Assembly (NCBI RefSeq): GCF_018069895.1
Contig: NZ_JAGQDH010000001.1
Location: 124,001 to 188,000 of the forward strand
DNA length: 64,000 nt
Origin: Roseovarius autotrophicus
GTDB lineage: Bacteria > Pseudomonadota > Alphaproteobacteria > Rhodobacterales > Rhodobacteraceae
Direction of reading: 5' to 3'
This document shows positions 42,678 through 55,778 of the stretch, one piece after another; within the stretch, counting starts at the first letter, position 1; the number at the start of each line of letters is the position of its first letter. The notes under the pieces were generated by a model. The model made no database searches, was not told the origin of the DNA, and was given only the letters and a program-made list of their open reading frames with translations. A program made the translations under genes and the position numbers.

Positions 42678-43058
42678 ATGCCGCTTTACGAGCATGTGAT
42701 GATTGCGCGTCAGGATCTTTCCAACGCGCAGGCCGAAGGGCTGATCGAACATTTTGGCACGGTTCTCGCCGATAACGGGGGCAAGATCCTCGAAAGCGAG
42801 TACTGGGGTGTCAAGACGATGGCCTACAAGATCAACAAGAACCGCAAAGGCCATTACGCCTTTCTCAAGACCGACGCCCCCTCTGCCGCCGTGCAGGAGA
42901 TGGAACGCCTGATGCGGCTGCATGACGACGTCATGCGCGTGCTGACCATCAAGGTGGATGCCCATGAAGAGGGGCCCTCGGTGCAGATGCAGAAGCGTGA
43001 GGAACGTGGCGAGCGTGGCGAGCGTGGCGACCGGCCCGAACGCCGTGAACGCCGCTGA
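42678..43058 (+). CDS. rpsF: 30S ribosomal protein S6
   Basis: This 126-residue S6 starts PLYEHVMIARQDLSNAQAEGL, with ESEYWGVKTMAYKINKNRKGHYAFLK, the usual core that pairs with S18 on the platform. The C-terminal tail after residue 100 is long and charged (REERGERGERGDRPERR), with direct repeats of GER. Such Arg/Glu-rich tails are common in alphaproteobacterial S6. It is first in rpsF-rpsR-rplI. Confidence 0.98.
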   Translation: MPLYEHVMIARQDLSNAQAEGLIEHFGTVLADNGGKILESEYWGVKTMAYKINKNRKGHYAFLKTDAPSAAVQEMERLMRLHDDVMRVLTIKVDAHEEGPSVQMQKREERGERGERGDRPERRERR

Positions 43059-43087
43059 ACCGTCGTGTGAGAAAAGGACGATAACCC

Positions 43088-43315
43088 ATGGCTACCAAAC
43101 CATTTTTCCGCCGCCGCAAGGTTTGCCCCTTCTCGGGCGATGACGCGCCCAAGATCGACTACAAGGACACGCGCCTGCTGCAACGCTACATCTCGGAGCG
43201 CGGCAAGATCGTGCCGTCGCGCATCACCGCCGTTTCGGCCAAGAAGCAGCGCGAACTGTCGCGCGCGATCAAGCGCGCGCGCTTCCTTGCGCTGCTGCCT
43301 TACGCCGTGAAATAA
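43088..43315 (+). CDS. rpsR: 30S ribosomal protein S18
   Basis: This 75-residue S18 has [40 protein letters not shown] and ends in [14 protein letters not shown]. It binds S6 on the 30S platform. AAAAGGACG lies before the ATG. It is 29 bp after rpsF and 11 bp before rplI. Confidence 0.98.
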   Translation: MATKPFFRRRKVCPFSGDDAPKIDYKDTRLLQRYISERGKIVPSRITAVSAKKQRELSRAIKRARFLALLPYAVK

Positions 43316-43326
43316 GGAGTGACCCG

Positions 43327-43929
43327 ATGCAAGTGATCCTTCTGGAACGTGTGGCCAAGCTTGGCCAGATGGGCGACGTGGTCGATGTCAAAGCCGGTTT
43401 CGCGCGCAATTATCTGCTGCCGCAGGGCAAGGCATTGACCGCCTCCGAGCGCAATATCGCCGATTTTGCCGCGCGCAAGGCGCAGTTCGAGGCGCAGAAC
43501 CTTGAAACCCGCAAGGAAGCCGAAGCCATGGCCGCGCGCCTTGGCGGACAGCAATTCATCGTGATTCGGCAGGCTTCGGACAGCGGCGCGCTTTATGGGT
43601 CCGTCAGCACCCGCGACGCGGCCGATGCGGCGACCGAGAACGGCTTCAAGATCGAACGCAAGCAGGTCGCGCTGATCCGCCCGATCAAGGAACTGGGCCT
43701 GCATGACGTCAGCGTGATGCTGCACCCCGAGGTGACCGTGACAATCGAGCTGAACGTTGCGCGTTCGCCCGAAGAGGCCGAGATCCAGGCCACGGGCAAG
43801 AGCATCCGGGACGCCGCAGCCGAGGCCGAAGCCGCAGCCGATTTCGAGATTGCAGAGCTTTTCGACGATATCGGTGGCGCCGCGTCGGACGACGATTTTG
43901 GCCAGGACAGCGACCGCCGGGACGACTGA
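43327..43929 (+). CDS. rplI: 50S ribosomal protein L9
   Basis: This 200-residue L9 has the N-domain [32 protein letters not shown], the long connecting helix and the C-domain. An acidic C-terminal extension of about 50 residues ([28 protein letters not shown]) makes it longer than the 149-residue E. coli form, as is frequent in alphaproteobacteria. It is the last gene of the operon, followed by a strong terminator. Confidence 0.98.
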   Translation: MQVILLERVAKLGQMGDVVDVKAGFARNYLLPQGKALTASERNIADFAARKAQFEAQNLETRKEAEAMAARLGGQQFIVIRQASDSGALYGSVSTRDAADAATENGFKIERKQVALIRPIKELGLHDVSVMLHPEVTVTIELNVARSPEEAEIQATGKSIRDAAAEAEAAADFEIAELFDDIGGAASDDDFGQDSDRRDD

Positions 43930-43949
43930 TTCCGCACAACCCAGGCAAG

Positions 43950-43980
43950 AAGGGCCGTGCGCGACATGCGCACGGCCCTT
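43950..43980 (+). terminator. Intrinsic terminator of the rpsF operon
   Basis: Thirteen-base perfect arms (43950-43962, 43968-43980) enclose a 5-nt loop. The T-rich end of the stem continues into TTGATT. Confidence 0.88.
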
Positions 43981-44023
43981 TTGATTCGGCTATCGACAAG
44001 CAAGCGCGTGTGATGTTACGGTT

Positions 44024-44040
44024 CGCATCGTTTTGATGCG
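44024..44040. promoter_or_regulatory. Inverted repeat CGCATC-N5-GATGCG upstream of luxR
   Basis: Six-base perfect arms with a GTTTT centre lie 127 bp before the luxR start. It is a candidate regulator-binding site; no lux-box similarity is claimed. Confidence 0.35.
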
Positions 44041-44166
44041 ATGTTTGCTCAGGTGTTCGGGGTCACGCTTTCGGCACGGTCGTATCGGGTGACGTCCCCG
44101 GAACGGTGTGGCTGGCCCGAACCGACGTCGATCAGGCAAGATCCCGGAGGCAACAAGAGGCAGGTG

Positions 44167-44868
44167 ATGGACCCGATCGAGCCGGATGATGCCGATAAAA
44201 CCGGTAGGCGCTTTCGCCGCTTTCTTGATACGGTGCGTGAGCGTTTCGAGTTGGATCATGTTGCCTATGCGGGGATCAATCCGGTCACGGGCACGTCTCA
44301 CGGCTTCATGACCTACGATATCGACTGGTCAAGTCATTATCTCGAGAACAAGTTTTACGAAATCGATCCGGTGCTTCACAAGGCGCGGCAATCCATCGCC
44401 CCGGTGGATTGGGCCCGTCTGGAAAGAGGTGCCGAGTTCCAGACCGTGTTCCGTGATGCCCGCGCCTTTGGCATCACCGATCGCGGCCTGACGATCCCGG
44501 TACGTGGCCCCTTTGGGGATGTCGGGGGGTTCAGTGTCCTGCGGGACTGCCCGCGCCGGGAATGGGAGATGTTGCTCGGCGGGATCATTGGCGAATTACA
44601 AGCCGCCGCCGTGCACATGCATGATACGATCATCCGCTCTGAACCGCTCAGCCGCGTTCTGAATGCCCCGAGCCTGTCCACCCGCGAGATCGAGATCCTG
44701 CAATGGACGGCGGCGGGGAAATCGCAACAGGATATCGGCGATATCCTGTCGATCTCGCATCGCACCGTCGAGGTGCACCTGCGCTCGGCGCGTCAAAAGC
44801 TTCAGGCGCTGACCACGCCGCAGGCGATCGGGCGGGCCATCAACCTTGGGCTGATATACCCGCGCTAG
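44167..44868 (+). CDS. luxR: LuxR family quorum-sensing regulator
   Basis: This 233-residue protein has an N-terminal autoinducer-binding domain (about 20-160) with HVAYAGINP, YDIDWSSHYLENKFYEIDPVL (conserved Tyr, Asp and Trp of the AHL pocket) and GLTIPVRGPFGDVGGFSVL. The C-terminal HTH is SLSTREIEILQWTAAGKSQQDIGDILSISHRTVEVHL. The frame extends upstream to 44041, but AAGAGGCAGGTG marks the ATG at 44167. It lies just ahead of luxI. Homologues in Rhodobacter (GtaR) and Dinoroseobacter control GTA and motility. Confidence 0.92.
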   Translation: MDPIEPDDADKTGRRFRRFLDTVRERFELDHVAYAGINPVTGTSHGFMTYDIDWSSHYLENKFYEIDPVLHKARQSIAPVDWARLERGAEFQTVFRDARAFGITDRGLTIPVRGPFGDVGGFSVLRDCPRREWEMLLGGIIGELQAAAVHMHDTIIRSEPLSRVLNAPSLSTREIEILQWTAAGKSQQDIGDILSISHRTVEVHLRSARQKLQALTTPQAIGRAINLGLIYPR

Positions 44869-44972
44869 GCCAAAAGCCGCTAAAAATCGGGACAGAGCGC
44901 GAAAATCCGCTCAGGATTTGCATTGAATTGCAATGACACTCACCTTCCCGTGATTGGAACGTGCTGTTTTAC

Positions 44973-44991
44973 GGGATTTCCCGAATATCCC
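44973..44991. promoter_or_regulatory. lux-box-like dyad GGGATTTCCCGAATATCCC
   Basis: This 19-bp imperfect dyad has outer arms GGGAT/ATCCC. It also contains a CGGGA-TT-TCCCG palindrome (44972-44983). It lies about 90 bp before luxI. Position suits LuxR control of luxI; direct proof is lacking. Confidence 0.4.
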
Positions 44992-45078
44992 GCCCGCCAA
45001 TTTTCACTACACTCACCCGTGCAAAATACGCTCAGCTCCGAAATCCACACTCACGGACGTATCTGCAAGGGGAAAAAC

Positions 45079-45873
45079 ATGATTCTGGTAATAGATGCGG
45101 TTAACAAACCGAAATTCGCGCACGTCCTCGACGAGATGTTCAGACTGCGTGCGCGCGTCTTCGGCGACAGGCTGGGCTGGCAGGTGGAAGTTGTCGATGG
45201 GCGCGAACGCGACGTCTTCGACGATCTCGATCCGGCCTATGCCGTCGGCCTCGATGAGGAAGGGCACGTCGTTTCCTGTGTGCGCGCCCTGCAAACCACC
45301 GGTCCGCACATGCTGTCGGACGTGTTCTTCGACATTCTCGACGGAGAGCCGCCACTGCGCAGCGCCTCGCTCTGGGAATCGACGCGATTCTGTGTCGATA
45401 CGCAGCGTCTCGGGCGTGGACGGGGTCGCAACTCGGTTTCCTATGCCACCTGCGAACTGATGATCGCCTCGCTCGAGGCGGCCAAGCGCGCGGGGGTTTC
45501 GGATATCGTTACCGTAATCGACCCGGTCATGGACCGCGTTCTAAAGCGGTCGGGCAATGCCCCATATGATTATGTCGGGCGTCAGGCCGATATGGGCAAG
45601 GTGCCCGCGCTTGCGGCGCTGCTCGATTGCACCGATGAGCGGATCGAGCGTATCCGCGCCTTCTCGGGCATCGAAACGGACGTTTTTATCCCAGATGAAG
45701 CCGCTCTTTTGCTGCCGGCAATCGCCGGGGCAGGGACGCGGAAAACCCCACTCGAAGACTATTGCGACGAGCAGATCGCAACGGCTTGTAACGCCAGGGA
45801 GCGGATCGACGCGATGCGCCTCAAGGCGGCGCTGGCCGATCGGGTTCGTTCGCACTCGGATATCAGCGCCTGA
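45079..45873 (+). CDS. luxI: Acyl-homoserine-lactone synthase
   Basis: This 264-residue LuxI enzyme has the canonical catalytic residues in register: Arg24, Phe28 and Trp34 in RLRARVFGDRLGW, the Asp cluster DDLDP, and Glu100/Arg103 in LWESTRF. It makes AHL from SAM and acyl-ACP. A C-terminal extension of about 55 residues (after ETDVFIPDEAALLLP) is longer than LuxI of Vibrio but common in roseobacters. AAGGGGA precedes the ATG. It probably forms a module with the upstream luxR, and ends before a strong terminator. Confidence 0.95.
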   Translation: MILVIDAVNKPKFAHVLDEMFRLRARVFGDRLGWQVEVVDGRERDVFDDLDPAYAVGLDEEGHVVSCVRALQTTGPHMLSDVFFDILDGEPPLRSASLWESTRFCVDTQRLGRGRGRNSVSYATCELMIASLEAAKRAGVSDIVTVIDPVMDRVLKRSGNAPYDYVGRQADMGKVPALAALLDCTDERIERIRAFSGIETDVFIPDEAALLLPAIAGAGTRKTPLEDYCDEQIATACNARERIDAMRLKAALADRVRSHSDISA

Positions 45874-45931
45874 TCCCCCAATCTTGCGCATCCCCCAGTC
45901 GGGCTTTGCCCGCTCCGGGTGTCAGAACGAC

Positions 45932-45965
45932 AAGGGCCGCCCCACATCTCCCCGGGGCGGCCCTT
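45932..45965. terminator. Bidirectional terminator between luxI and tig
   Basis: Twelve-base perfect arms AAGGGCCGCCCC / GGGGCGGCCCTT have a 10-nt loop. TTTTT follows on the plus strand, and the A-T ends also serve the minus strand. Confidence 0.85.
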
Positions 45966-45993
45966 TTTCATTGTGTCGGATGTGGCGCGTGGC

Positions 45994-47325
45994 TCACATT
46001 TCGTTCATCGCCTCGATGGCCTTTTCAAGCTCCTCGCGCGCGATTTCCTTGTCGGTCACCTCGGCCAGTTCGACCACATAGTCGATCACCTTGTCCTCGA
46101 AGATCGGCGCGCGCAGTTGCTGGCGCATCTGCGGATTCTTCTGCACGAATTCGAAGAATTCGCGCTCGTGACCCGGATATTGCCGCGCCTGGGTCATCAC
46201 CGCCTGTGTCATCTCGGCATCCGTGACCTGCACTTCGGCCTTCTGGCCCAGATCGGCCAGCAAGAGCCCGAGGCGCACACGGCGCTCGGCCAGTTTCACC
46301 TGCTCCTCGGTCGGCGCGATCTCGCCGTGGTCGTGGCCCTGCTCTTCGGGGTGATCCTCGTGCCAGAGCTGATGTGCGATCTGCTTGGCCTCGGTCTCGA
46401 CCATGGTGGGGGGCAGATCAAAGCTCACCAACTCATCAAGCGCGTCGAGCACGTTGCGCTTGAGGATGGCACGGGCCGCCCCGGCATATTCGTGTTCGAG
46501 CCGCTCGCGGATCTGCTCTTTCAGCGCGTCGAGGCTCTCGGCGCCGTATTTCTGCGCCAACTCGTCATTCAGCTCTGCCGCGACGGGTTCCTTGACGGCC
46601 TTCACGGTGCAGTCGAACACCGCTTCCTTGCCCGCCAGATGCGGCGCCTGATAGTCCTCGGGGAAATTGACCGTGACGGCCTTTTCCTCGCCCGCCTTGA
46701 CGCCGACAAGCTGCTCTTCGAAGCCAGGGATGAAGCTGCCGGAACCGAGCGTGAGCGGGTAATCCTCGGCGCTGCCACCTTCGAAGGGCTCGCCATCGAG
46801 CTTGCCGACGAAGTCGATCACCACCTGGTCGCCGTCCTTGGCCTTGGACCCTTTCTTGCGGTCCTTGAAGTCCTGGGCACTCTCGGCAAGATTGCCTAGC
46901 GCCTCGTCAACGGCGGCATCGTCGGCCTTTACGACCATGCGCTCCAGCTTGACGCCTGAAAGGTCAACCGACGGAACATCGGGCAGAGCCTCATAGCTCA
47001 GCTCGATCTCGACATCGTCGCCCTCTTTCCAGTCCTGATTGGCCATCTTCACGTCAGGCTCGAAGGCCGGACGCTCGCCCTTTTCCTCGAAATGGGTGCG
47101 CATCGCGTCATCGACGCTTTCCTGCATCGCCTCGCCAAGCATCCGGGTGCCGAACTGCTTTTTCAGGAGCGGCAACGGTACCTTGCCCTTGCGAAAGCCT
47201 TTCAGCTCGATCTCGGGCTGCGCTTCCTTGAGCTTGTCGGTGACCTTGGCATCAAGATCGGCCGCCGACAGGATCATCCTGTAGCCGCGCTTGAGGCCTT
47301 CGTTGAGGGTTTCGGTGACCTGCAT
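45994..47325 (-). CDS. tig: Trigger factor, ribosome-associated chaperone
   Basis: This 443-residue protein has a ribosome-binding N-domain with [17 protein letters not shown] (signature), a FKBP-type PPIase domain (about 160-245; [20 protein letters not shown]) and a helical C-domain. It catches nascent chains at the exit tunnel. A His/Glu-rich stretch ([14 protein letters not shown]) in the C-domain is unusual and may bind metal. It is separate from clpP/clpX, which follow it in many bacteria. Confidence 0.97.
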   Translation of the reverse strand: MQVTETLNEGLKRGYRMILSAADLDAKVTDKLKEAQPEIELKGFRKGKVPLPLLKKQFGTRMLGEAMQESVDDAMRTHFEEKGERPAFEPDVKMANQDWKEGDDVEIELSYEALPDVPSVDLSGVKLERMVVKADDAAVDEALGNLAESAQDFKDRKKGSKAKDGDQVVIDFVGKLDGEPFEGGSAEDYPLTLGSGSFIPGFEEQLVGVKAGEEKAVTVNFPEDYQAPHLAGKEAVFDCTVKAVKEPVAAELNDELAQKYGAESLDALKEQIRERLEHEYAGAARAILKRNVLDALDELVSFDLPPTMVETEAKQIAHQLWHEDHPEEQGHDHGEIAPTEEQVKLAERRVRLGLLLADLGQKAEVQVTDAEMTQAVMTQARQYPGHEREFFEFVQKNPQMRQQLRAPIFEDKVIDYVVELAEVTDKEIAREELEKAIEAMNEM

Positions 47326-47437
47326 GTTCGTCCTTCCATATGCATCGGGCCGCGGAGGCGTCCGCGGCGGTCAAGATCAGGCGCCTTCTATTGGCGTGAT
47401 GGTCGCACCGCAAGGGAAAACCGGCGGTCGTGGCGCC

Positions 47438-48583
47438 TCAGTTGCCGCGCCAGATCCAACCGCCGCCCAGAACCCGGCTGCCCTTTGATTGATAGAACAC
47501 GCAGGCCTGACCGGGCGAGACGCCTTCCTCGGGGGTCAGCAATTCCACCTCGGCCTCGGTGTCCGAGAGGGGCCGCAGGATCGCCTCGCGCGGCGGTCGG
47601 GTAGAGCGGACCTTGACCGAGATCGGCCATTCGGACCGCGAGGTGAGGGGTGCATCGCCCAGCCAGTTGATCTCGCGCACCGGCACGGTGCGGGTGGCCA
47701 GCATCGCCTTGGGGCCGACGATCACCCGGCGGTCTTCCACGTCGAGGCGCACCACATAGAGCGGCTCCTCCAGCCCGCCGATGCCAAGCCCGCGCCGCTG
47801 GCCGATGGTGTAATGGATCACCCCGTCATGCCGCCCCAACACGCGCCCGTCCGCATGGACGATCTCGCCCGGATCGGCGGCGCCGGGGCGCAGCTTCTCG
47901 ATCACGGCGGCATAGTCGCCCCCCGGCACAAAACAGATGTCCTGGCTGTCTGGTTTGTCGGCCACGATCAGGCCATGACGCGCGGCGAGCGCCCGCGTCT
48001 CGGCCTTGGAGGCAAGCCCCCCCAGCGGAAAGCGCAGGAATTCCAGTTGTTCGGGCGTGGTGGAGAACAGGAAATAGGACTGATCGCGCGCCGAATCGGC
48101 CGCGCAATGCAGCTCGGGGCCATTCTCCCCCATTTCGCGCCGGATATAATGGCCCGTCGCCATGCAATCGGCATCAAGGTCTCGGGCAGTCTGCAACAGG
48201 TCCTTGAACTTCACGCGCTCGTTGCAGCGGATGCAGGGCACCGGCGTTGCCCCCGCAAGATAGCTCTCGGCAAATTCGTCGATCACGGCATTCTGAAAGA
48301 TGTTCTCGTAATCGAGCACATAATGGGGAAAACCCATGCCTTCGGCCACGCGGCGGGCATCGTGAATGTCGATGCCCGCACAGCACGCGCCCTTTTTCGC
48401 CAGCGCCGCGCCGTGATCGTAAAGCTGGAGCGTGACGCCCACCACGTCATAACCCTCGGCCGCCAGTTGCGCCGCCACCACCGAGGAATCGACACCGCCC
48501 GACATCGCCACCACCACCCGCGTTTCGGCAGGCGGCTTTGGAAAGCCCAATGAATTCAAGGGGGTGGGGGTGTCCAGGGACAT
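47438..48583 (-). CDS. mnmA: tRNA-specific 2-thiouridylase
   Basis: This 381-residue enzyme sulphurates U34 of Lys, Glu and Gln tRNAs. The PP-loop [13 protein letters not shown] is near residue 28, the first catalytic Cys is in [10 protein letters not shown] and the second in [13 protein letters not shown]. The start M-S-L-D-T is preferred over an upstream ATG at 48649 because GACGGAG precedes it. It is divergent from sciP. Confidence 0.96.
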   Translation of the reverse strand: MSLDTPTPLNSLGFPKPPAETRVVVAMSGGVDSSVVAAQLAAEGYDVVGVTLQLYDHGAALAKKGACCAGIDIHDARRVAEGMGFPHYVLDYENIFQNAVIDEFAESYLAGATPVPCIRCNERVKFKDLLQTARDLDADCMATGHYIRREMGENGPELHCAADSARDQSYFLFSTTPEQLEFLRFPLGGLASKAETRALAARHGLIVADKPDSQDICFVPGGDYAAVIEKLRPGAADPGEIVHADGRVLGRHDGVIHYTIGQRRGLGIGGLEEPLYVVRLDVEDRRVIVGPKAMLATRTVPVREINWLGDAPLTSRSEWPISVKVRSTRPPREAILRPLSDTEAEVELLTPEEGVSPGQACVFYQSKGSRVLGGGWIWRGN

Positions 48584-48706
48584 GGCGCGCTCCGTCAAGA
48601 TCGGTAGAGATATAAGAAAATCGTAAGCATTATCAAGGCTTTGTTTCACCCCCTGTTAAGCGCGCTTGCGCATCCTGATAGCCGCATCAGTGAAGGGGTG
48701 AAAGGG

Positions 48707-48976
48707 ATGTATCTCAAGAAAGTCGGTGGGCCAAGGGCGGTCACTCTGCCCGATGGCACCGTATTCAGCCGCGCCGATCTGCCACCCGCCGATACCGAGC
48801 GTTGGGTCGCCTCCCGCAAGCTTGCGGTCGTGATGGGGGTCGCGCTTGGGTTGATCTCCCGGCGGGAAGCAATGAACATCTATAGATTGAGCGATGAGGA
48901 GTTCGACAGCTGGGTGCTTGCCGCCAGAAAACACGGGAAAAAAGGTTTAAGGGTCACATCACGCAAACAATATTGA
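48707..48976 (+). CDS. sciP: CtrA inhibitor SciP (DUF1153)
   Basis: This 89-residue protein matches SciP closely: [36 protein letters not shown] and [19 protein letters not shown]. It is a small HTH protein that binds CtrA or CtrA-bound promoters in Caulobacter and stops their activation. AAAGGG precedes the ATG at 48707; the longer frame from 48641 adds no homology. It lies directly before ctrA in the same direction. In Rhodobacterales CtrA activates motility and GTA genes, so SciP could limit these. Confidence 0.94.
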   Translation: MYLKKVGGPRAVTLPDGTVFSRADLPPADTERWVASRKLAVVMGVALGLISRREAMNIYRLSDEEFDSWVLAARKHGKKGLRVTSRKQY

Positions 48977-49027
48977 CAATCTATGGGTGTGTAACAGAAA
49001 TATTTTCCATCGGTAACGGTGGGTTAA
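48947..49027 (+). promoter_or_regulatory. ctrA promoter region with TTAA half-sites
   Basis: TTAA half-sites of the CtrA type lie at 48947-48950 and 49024-49027. A TTGACA (48973-48978) overlaps the sciP stop codon, with a weak AT-rich -10 near 48997-49002. No complete TTAA-N7-TTAA site is found, so autoregulation is only possible. Confidence 0.35.
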
Positions 49028-49080
49028 CCATTTCTGATCAGTGTCGGGAACAAAGCGGCACCATTGAACGGAGAAACCTT

Positions 49081-49797
49081 ATGCGTGTATTGCTCGTCGA
49101 GGATGACCCCACCACAACCAAAAGCATCGAGATGATGCTGACTCATGCCAATCTCAATGTCTACACGACCGATCTGGGGGAGGAAGGGATCGACCTTGCC
49201 AAACTCTACGATTACGATCTGATCCTGCTCGATCTGGGCCTGCCGGACATGAACGGATATGAAGTTCTGCGCCAGTTGCGGCTGGCGCGGGTCTCGACCC
49301 CGATCCTGATCCTTTCGGGTGCGGATGATACCGAAAGCAAGCTCAAGGGCTTCGGCTTCGGGGCGGATGATTACCTTACCAAGCCATTCCACCGAGACGA
49401 GCTTGTGGCGCGCATTCACGCGATCATCCGCCGCTCCAAGGGGCATTCTCAATCGGTCATCCGGACCGGCAGGATCAATGTCAATCTCGATGCCAAGACA
49501 GTCGATGTCGCCGGTCAGGCGGTGCACCTGACGGGCAAGGAGTACCAGATGCTGGAGCTTCTTTCCTTGCGCAAGGGCACGACGCTGACCAAGGAGATGT
49601 TCCTCAATCATCTCTACGGCGGCATGGACGAACCCGAACTCAAGATCATCGACGTGTTCATCTGCAAGCTGCGCAAGAAGCTGGTCGAGGCCACGGGCGG
49701 CGAGAACTATATCGAGACGGTCTGGGGGCGCGGCTATGTGCTGCGCGATCCCGAGCCGGCGGCGCACTCGGGTGCGCCGCTCGCCATCGGGGCCTGA
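49081..49797 (+). CDS. ctrA: Cell-cycle/GTA response regulator CtrA
   Basis: This 238-residue OmpR-type response regulator has [20 protein letters not shown], phospho-acceptor Asp51 in [15 protein letters not shown], the Lys in [13 protein letters not shown] and a winged-helix domain ([49 protein letters not shown]) almost invariant in CtrA. It activates flagellar, chemotaxis and GTA genes in Rhodobacterales and is not essential there. The frame opens upstream, but the start M-R-V-L at 49081 follows ACGGAGA. It lies 104 bp after sciP. Confidence 0.97.
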   Translation: MRVLLVEDDPTTTKSIEMMLTHANLNVYTTDLGEEGIDLAKLYDYDLILLDLGLPDMNGYEVLRQLRLARVSTPILILSGADDTESKLKGFGFGADDYLTKPFHRDELVARIHAIIRRSKGHSQSVIRTGRINVNLDAKTVDVAGQAVHLTGKEYQMLELLSLRKGTTLTKEMFLNHLYGGMDEPELKIIDVFICKLRKKLVEATGGENYIETVWGRGYVLRDPEPAAHSGAPLAIGA

Positions 49798-54071
<4,274 letters not shown>

Positions 54072-54086
54072 GTTTTGTTCTCGTTT

Positions 54087-54101
54087 GTTCTTATAAAGTT
54101 C
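54087..54101 (+). promoter_or_regulatory. LexA (SOS) box GTTC-N7-GTTC
   Basis: GTTC at 54087-54090 and 54098-54101 are separated by exactly 7 bp, the alphaproteobacterial LexA motif. A third GTTC at 54077-54080 (N6 away) lies ahead. The N7 spacer contains TATAAA, a good -10 box, so LexA would cover the promoter of the small gene 57 bp downstream. Confidence 0.7.
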
Positions 54102-54157
54102 TTTACTTGGCGCGCGGGATATGAGAACAATCAAGCAACATAACGGAGGATACCGCC

Positions 54158-54280
54158 ATGTTGCACCAGATCAGGACCGCCGCCAGCCGCGCCGGGGACA
54201 CCATCCTTGGCGATGTGATCGGGGCCTTCGCCCTGATGGTGACGCTCATCGGCGCGCTCTATCTGCCCGCTATGTTCTGA
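54158..54280 (+). CDS. 40-residue membrane micropeptide under SOS control
   Basis: This short frame has GGAGGA 7 nt before its ATG and encodes 40 residues: a basic amphipathic start (LHQIRTAASRAGD) and one hydrophobic helix (about residues 16-38; GDVIGAFALMVTLIGALYLP). The SOS box, ribosome site and downstream intrinsic terminator together make it a complete gene. Caulobacter SidA, a 29-residue SOS-induced inner-membrane division inhibitor, is a functional parallel, but I see no clear sequence identity. Being below 50 codons, it is easily missed. Confidence 0.75.
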   Translation: MLHQIRTAASRAGDTILGDVIGAFALMVTLIGALYLPAMF

Positions 54281-54422
54281 AGGGTTTCTGCCTGCCGGTG
54301 CGCGGCTCATCTCGGTCCCCCCTGTCCCAACACGGGGATCGTGCTCTCTGCCTGTCCCAAGGGTTTCGGGTTTGCCTCATTCCGCCCGATAGTCCCGATG
54401 GGCCGCGTATCCGGCCACTGAT

Positions 54423-54458
54423 CCGCCGCCGTTCCCCGGAACGTGCGGCGGTTTTTTT
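54423..54458 (+). terminator. Intrinsic terminator of the micropeptide transcript
   Basis: Outer arms CCGCC/GGCGG (54423-54427, 54447-54451) and inner arms CGTTCC/GGAACG (54430-54435, 54438-54443) are followed by seven T. The last T overlap the stop codon of the convergent sensor gene. Confidence 0.75.
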
Positions 54459-55674
54459 ACGCCTCGGTCGTTGGCGGGTTGATCCGCTGAACCAGAACCG
54501 AGCCGGTCTCGACGATGCCGCGCATCCGCTCCTCCAGCCGGATCATCTCGGACATGGCACGCTTGAGTTGGTCGCTTTCGTCGCCCAACTCTCCCAGATC
54601 GGCAAAGACGCGCTCGGTCGTGGCAATTTGCGCCTCGGCATTGCTCACGACCGCATGCAGATCCTCGACCAGACCTTCCACCTCGCGCGCACCGCTCTTT
54701 TCTTCGAGCGTGCGGACAGCCGTGCGCGCCGCGTCGAACCAGGCCTGCGACAGGCGCGGCTCGGCCTTGGCGCTGAGCATGGCCGAGCGTTCAAGCCGCC
54801 GGATCCGGCTGGTGAGACAATCGATCCGGTCTCGCAAGTCGCTCTGGATGCTGACGATATCGGCATTGACGGCGACGACACGGGCGAGCACGGCGTCAAG
54901 CTCCTCCATCAGTTTGCAGACCCGGTCGAGAAACAGGTTCAAATCGCGCGCCAGCACGCCGAACTCGTCCGCCGTGCGAATCTCGGCCCGGTGCGTCAGC
55001 CCGCCATAGGCGCGTGCAAGGTTGCTGACCACCGCGCGCAGGCCCAGAAGCGGCTCGAGCCGCGCGCGCAGGATGAGAAACAGCAGCACCGAATGCAGCA
55101 CGATCTTGCCCACCGACAGCGTGGCGGTGAGGCGCATGTCGGTCACCCATTCGGCGAAATCCGTGGCCAGATCGCGCCGCACCACCACCGCCCCAAGCAC
55201 ATCGCCGACATTGGCCTCGGTGTGACAGGCAAGACAGAAGGGCTCGGCCGTGATGGGCTGTTTGGCGATATTGTGCAGGCGCGCGGGCCAGTCGCCCTGC
55301 GGGATGCCTTCGGGGGTAAAGCCGAAACCCGCCTCGATGGAGGTGACGGTGACCGGCGAGGGGGTGATGGCGATGCGATAGCCCAGATCGCCCCAGTTGC
55401 GCTCGAGGATCGGATAGAGCGTGCGCGCCGCCACCGGCCCGCCCTCGTTGCGCATGATCGAGCGCACATCGTCGGCGATGCTCCCGACGGCCTCTTGCAC
55501 CACTTCTGGTCCCTGCACACGAAAGCCGTAATAGACCGTTCCCGCCTTGAGCGCGAATTCGAGCACCGTGACCAGCACCAGAAGCACGAAGAAATCGCGG
55601 ATCATGTGGATGAGAAAGGATTGGTCGAACCGCCCGATCAGCGGGCTCTTCTCGTCGAGCGGGCCTTGGGCCAT
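54457..55674 (-). CDS. Membrane c-haem sensor-like protein (Tll0287/DUF3365-type) without output domain
   Basis: This 405-residue protein has TM1 (about 24-45) and TM2 (about 183-203) flanking a periplasmic domain with a c-type haem site CLACH (Cys147, Cys150, His151). A HAMP-like region follows TM2 (about 205-260; LEPLLGLRAVVSNLARAYGGL) and then long helices/coiled coil (260-395). Chemoreceptor or histidine kinase signatures are absent. It resembles gas/redox receptors that lost or never had a kinase part. It may act through a partner. The start M-A-Q-G at 55674 is preferred over 55710. Confidence 0.72.
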   Translation of the reverse strand: MAQGPLDEKSPLIGRFDQSFLIHMIRDFFVLLVLVTVLEFALKAGTVYYGFRVQGPEVVQEAVGSIADDVRSIMRNEGGPVAARTLYPILERNWGDLGYRIAITPSPVTVTSIEAGFGFTPEGIPQGDWPARLHNIAKQPITAEPFCLACHTEANVGDVLGAVVVRRDLATDFAEWVTDMRLTATLSVGKIVLHSVLLFLILRARLEPLLGLRAVVSNLARAYGGLTHRAEIRTADEFGVLARDLNLFLDRVCKLMEELDAVLARVVAVNADIVSIQSDLRDRIDCLTSRIRRLERSAMLSAKAEPRLSQAWFDAARTAVRTLEEKSGAREVEGLVEDLHAVVSNAEAQIATTERVFADLGELGDESDQLKRAMSEMIRLEERMRGIVETGSVLVQRINPPTTEA

Positions 55675-55778
55675 GTCGAATCCCTCGCTGTTACAAGAGC
55701 AACTAGGCACGAAAAGCGAAAGGGAAAGTGAAACGGCCCCTCACCGCGCGACGCAAATGTGCGAGCGGTCTGACACAA

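Noticed and set aside
54281..54422. Possible RNA gene or second frame between the micropeptide and its terminator
   Set aside because: No cloverleaf, conserved fold or ribosome site seen; probably the 3' untranslated part of the micropeptide message.
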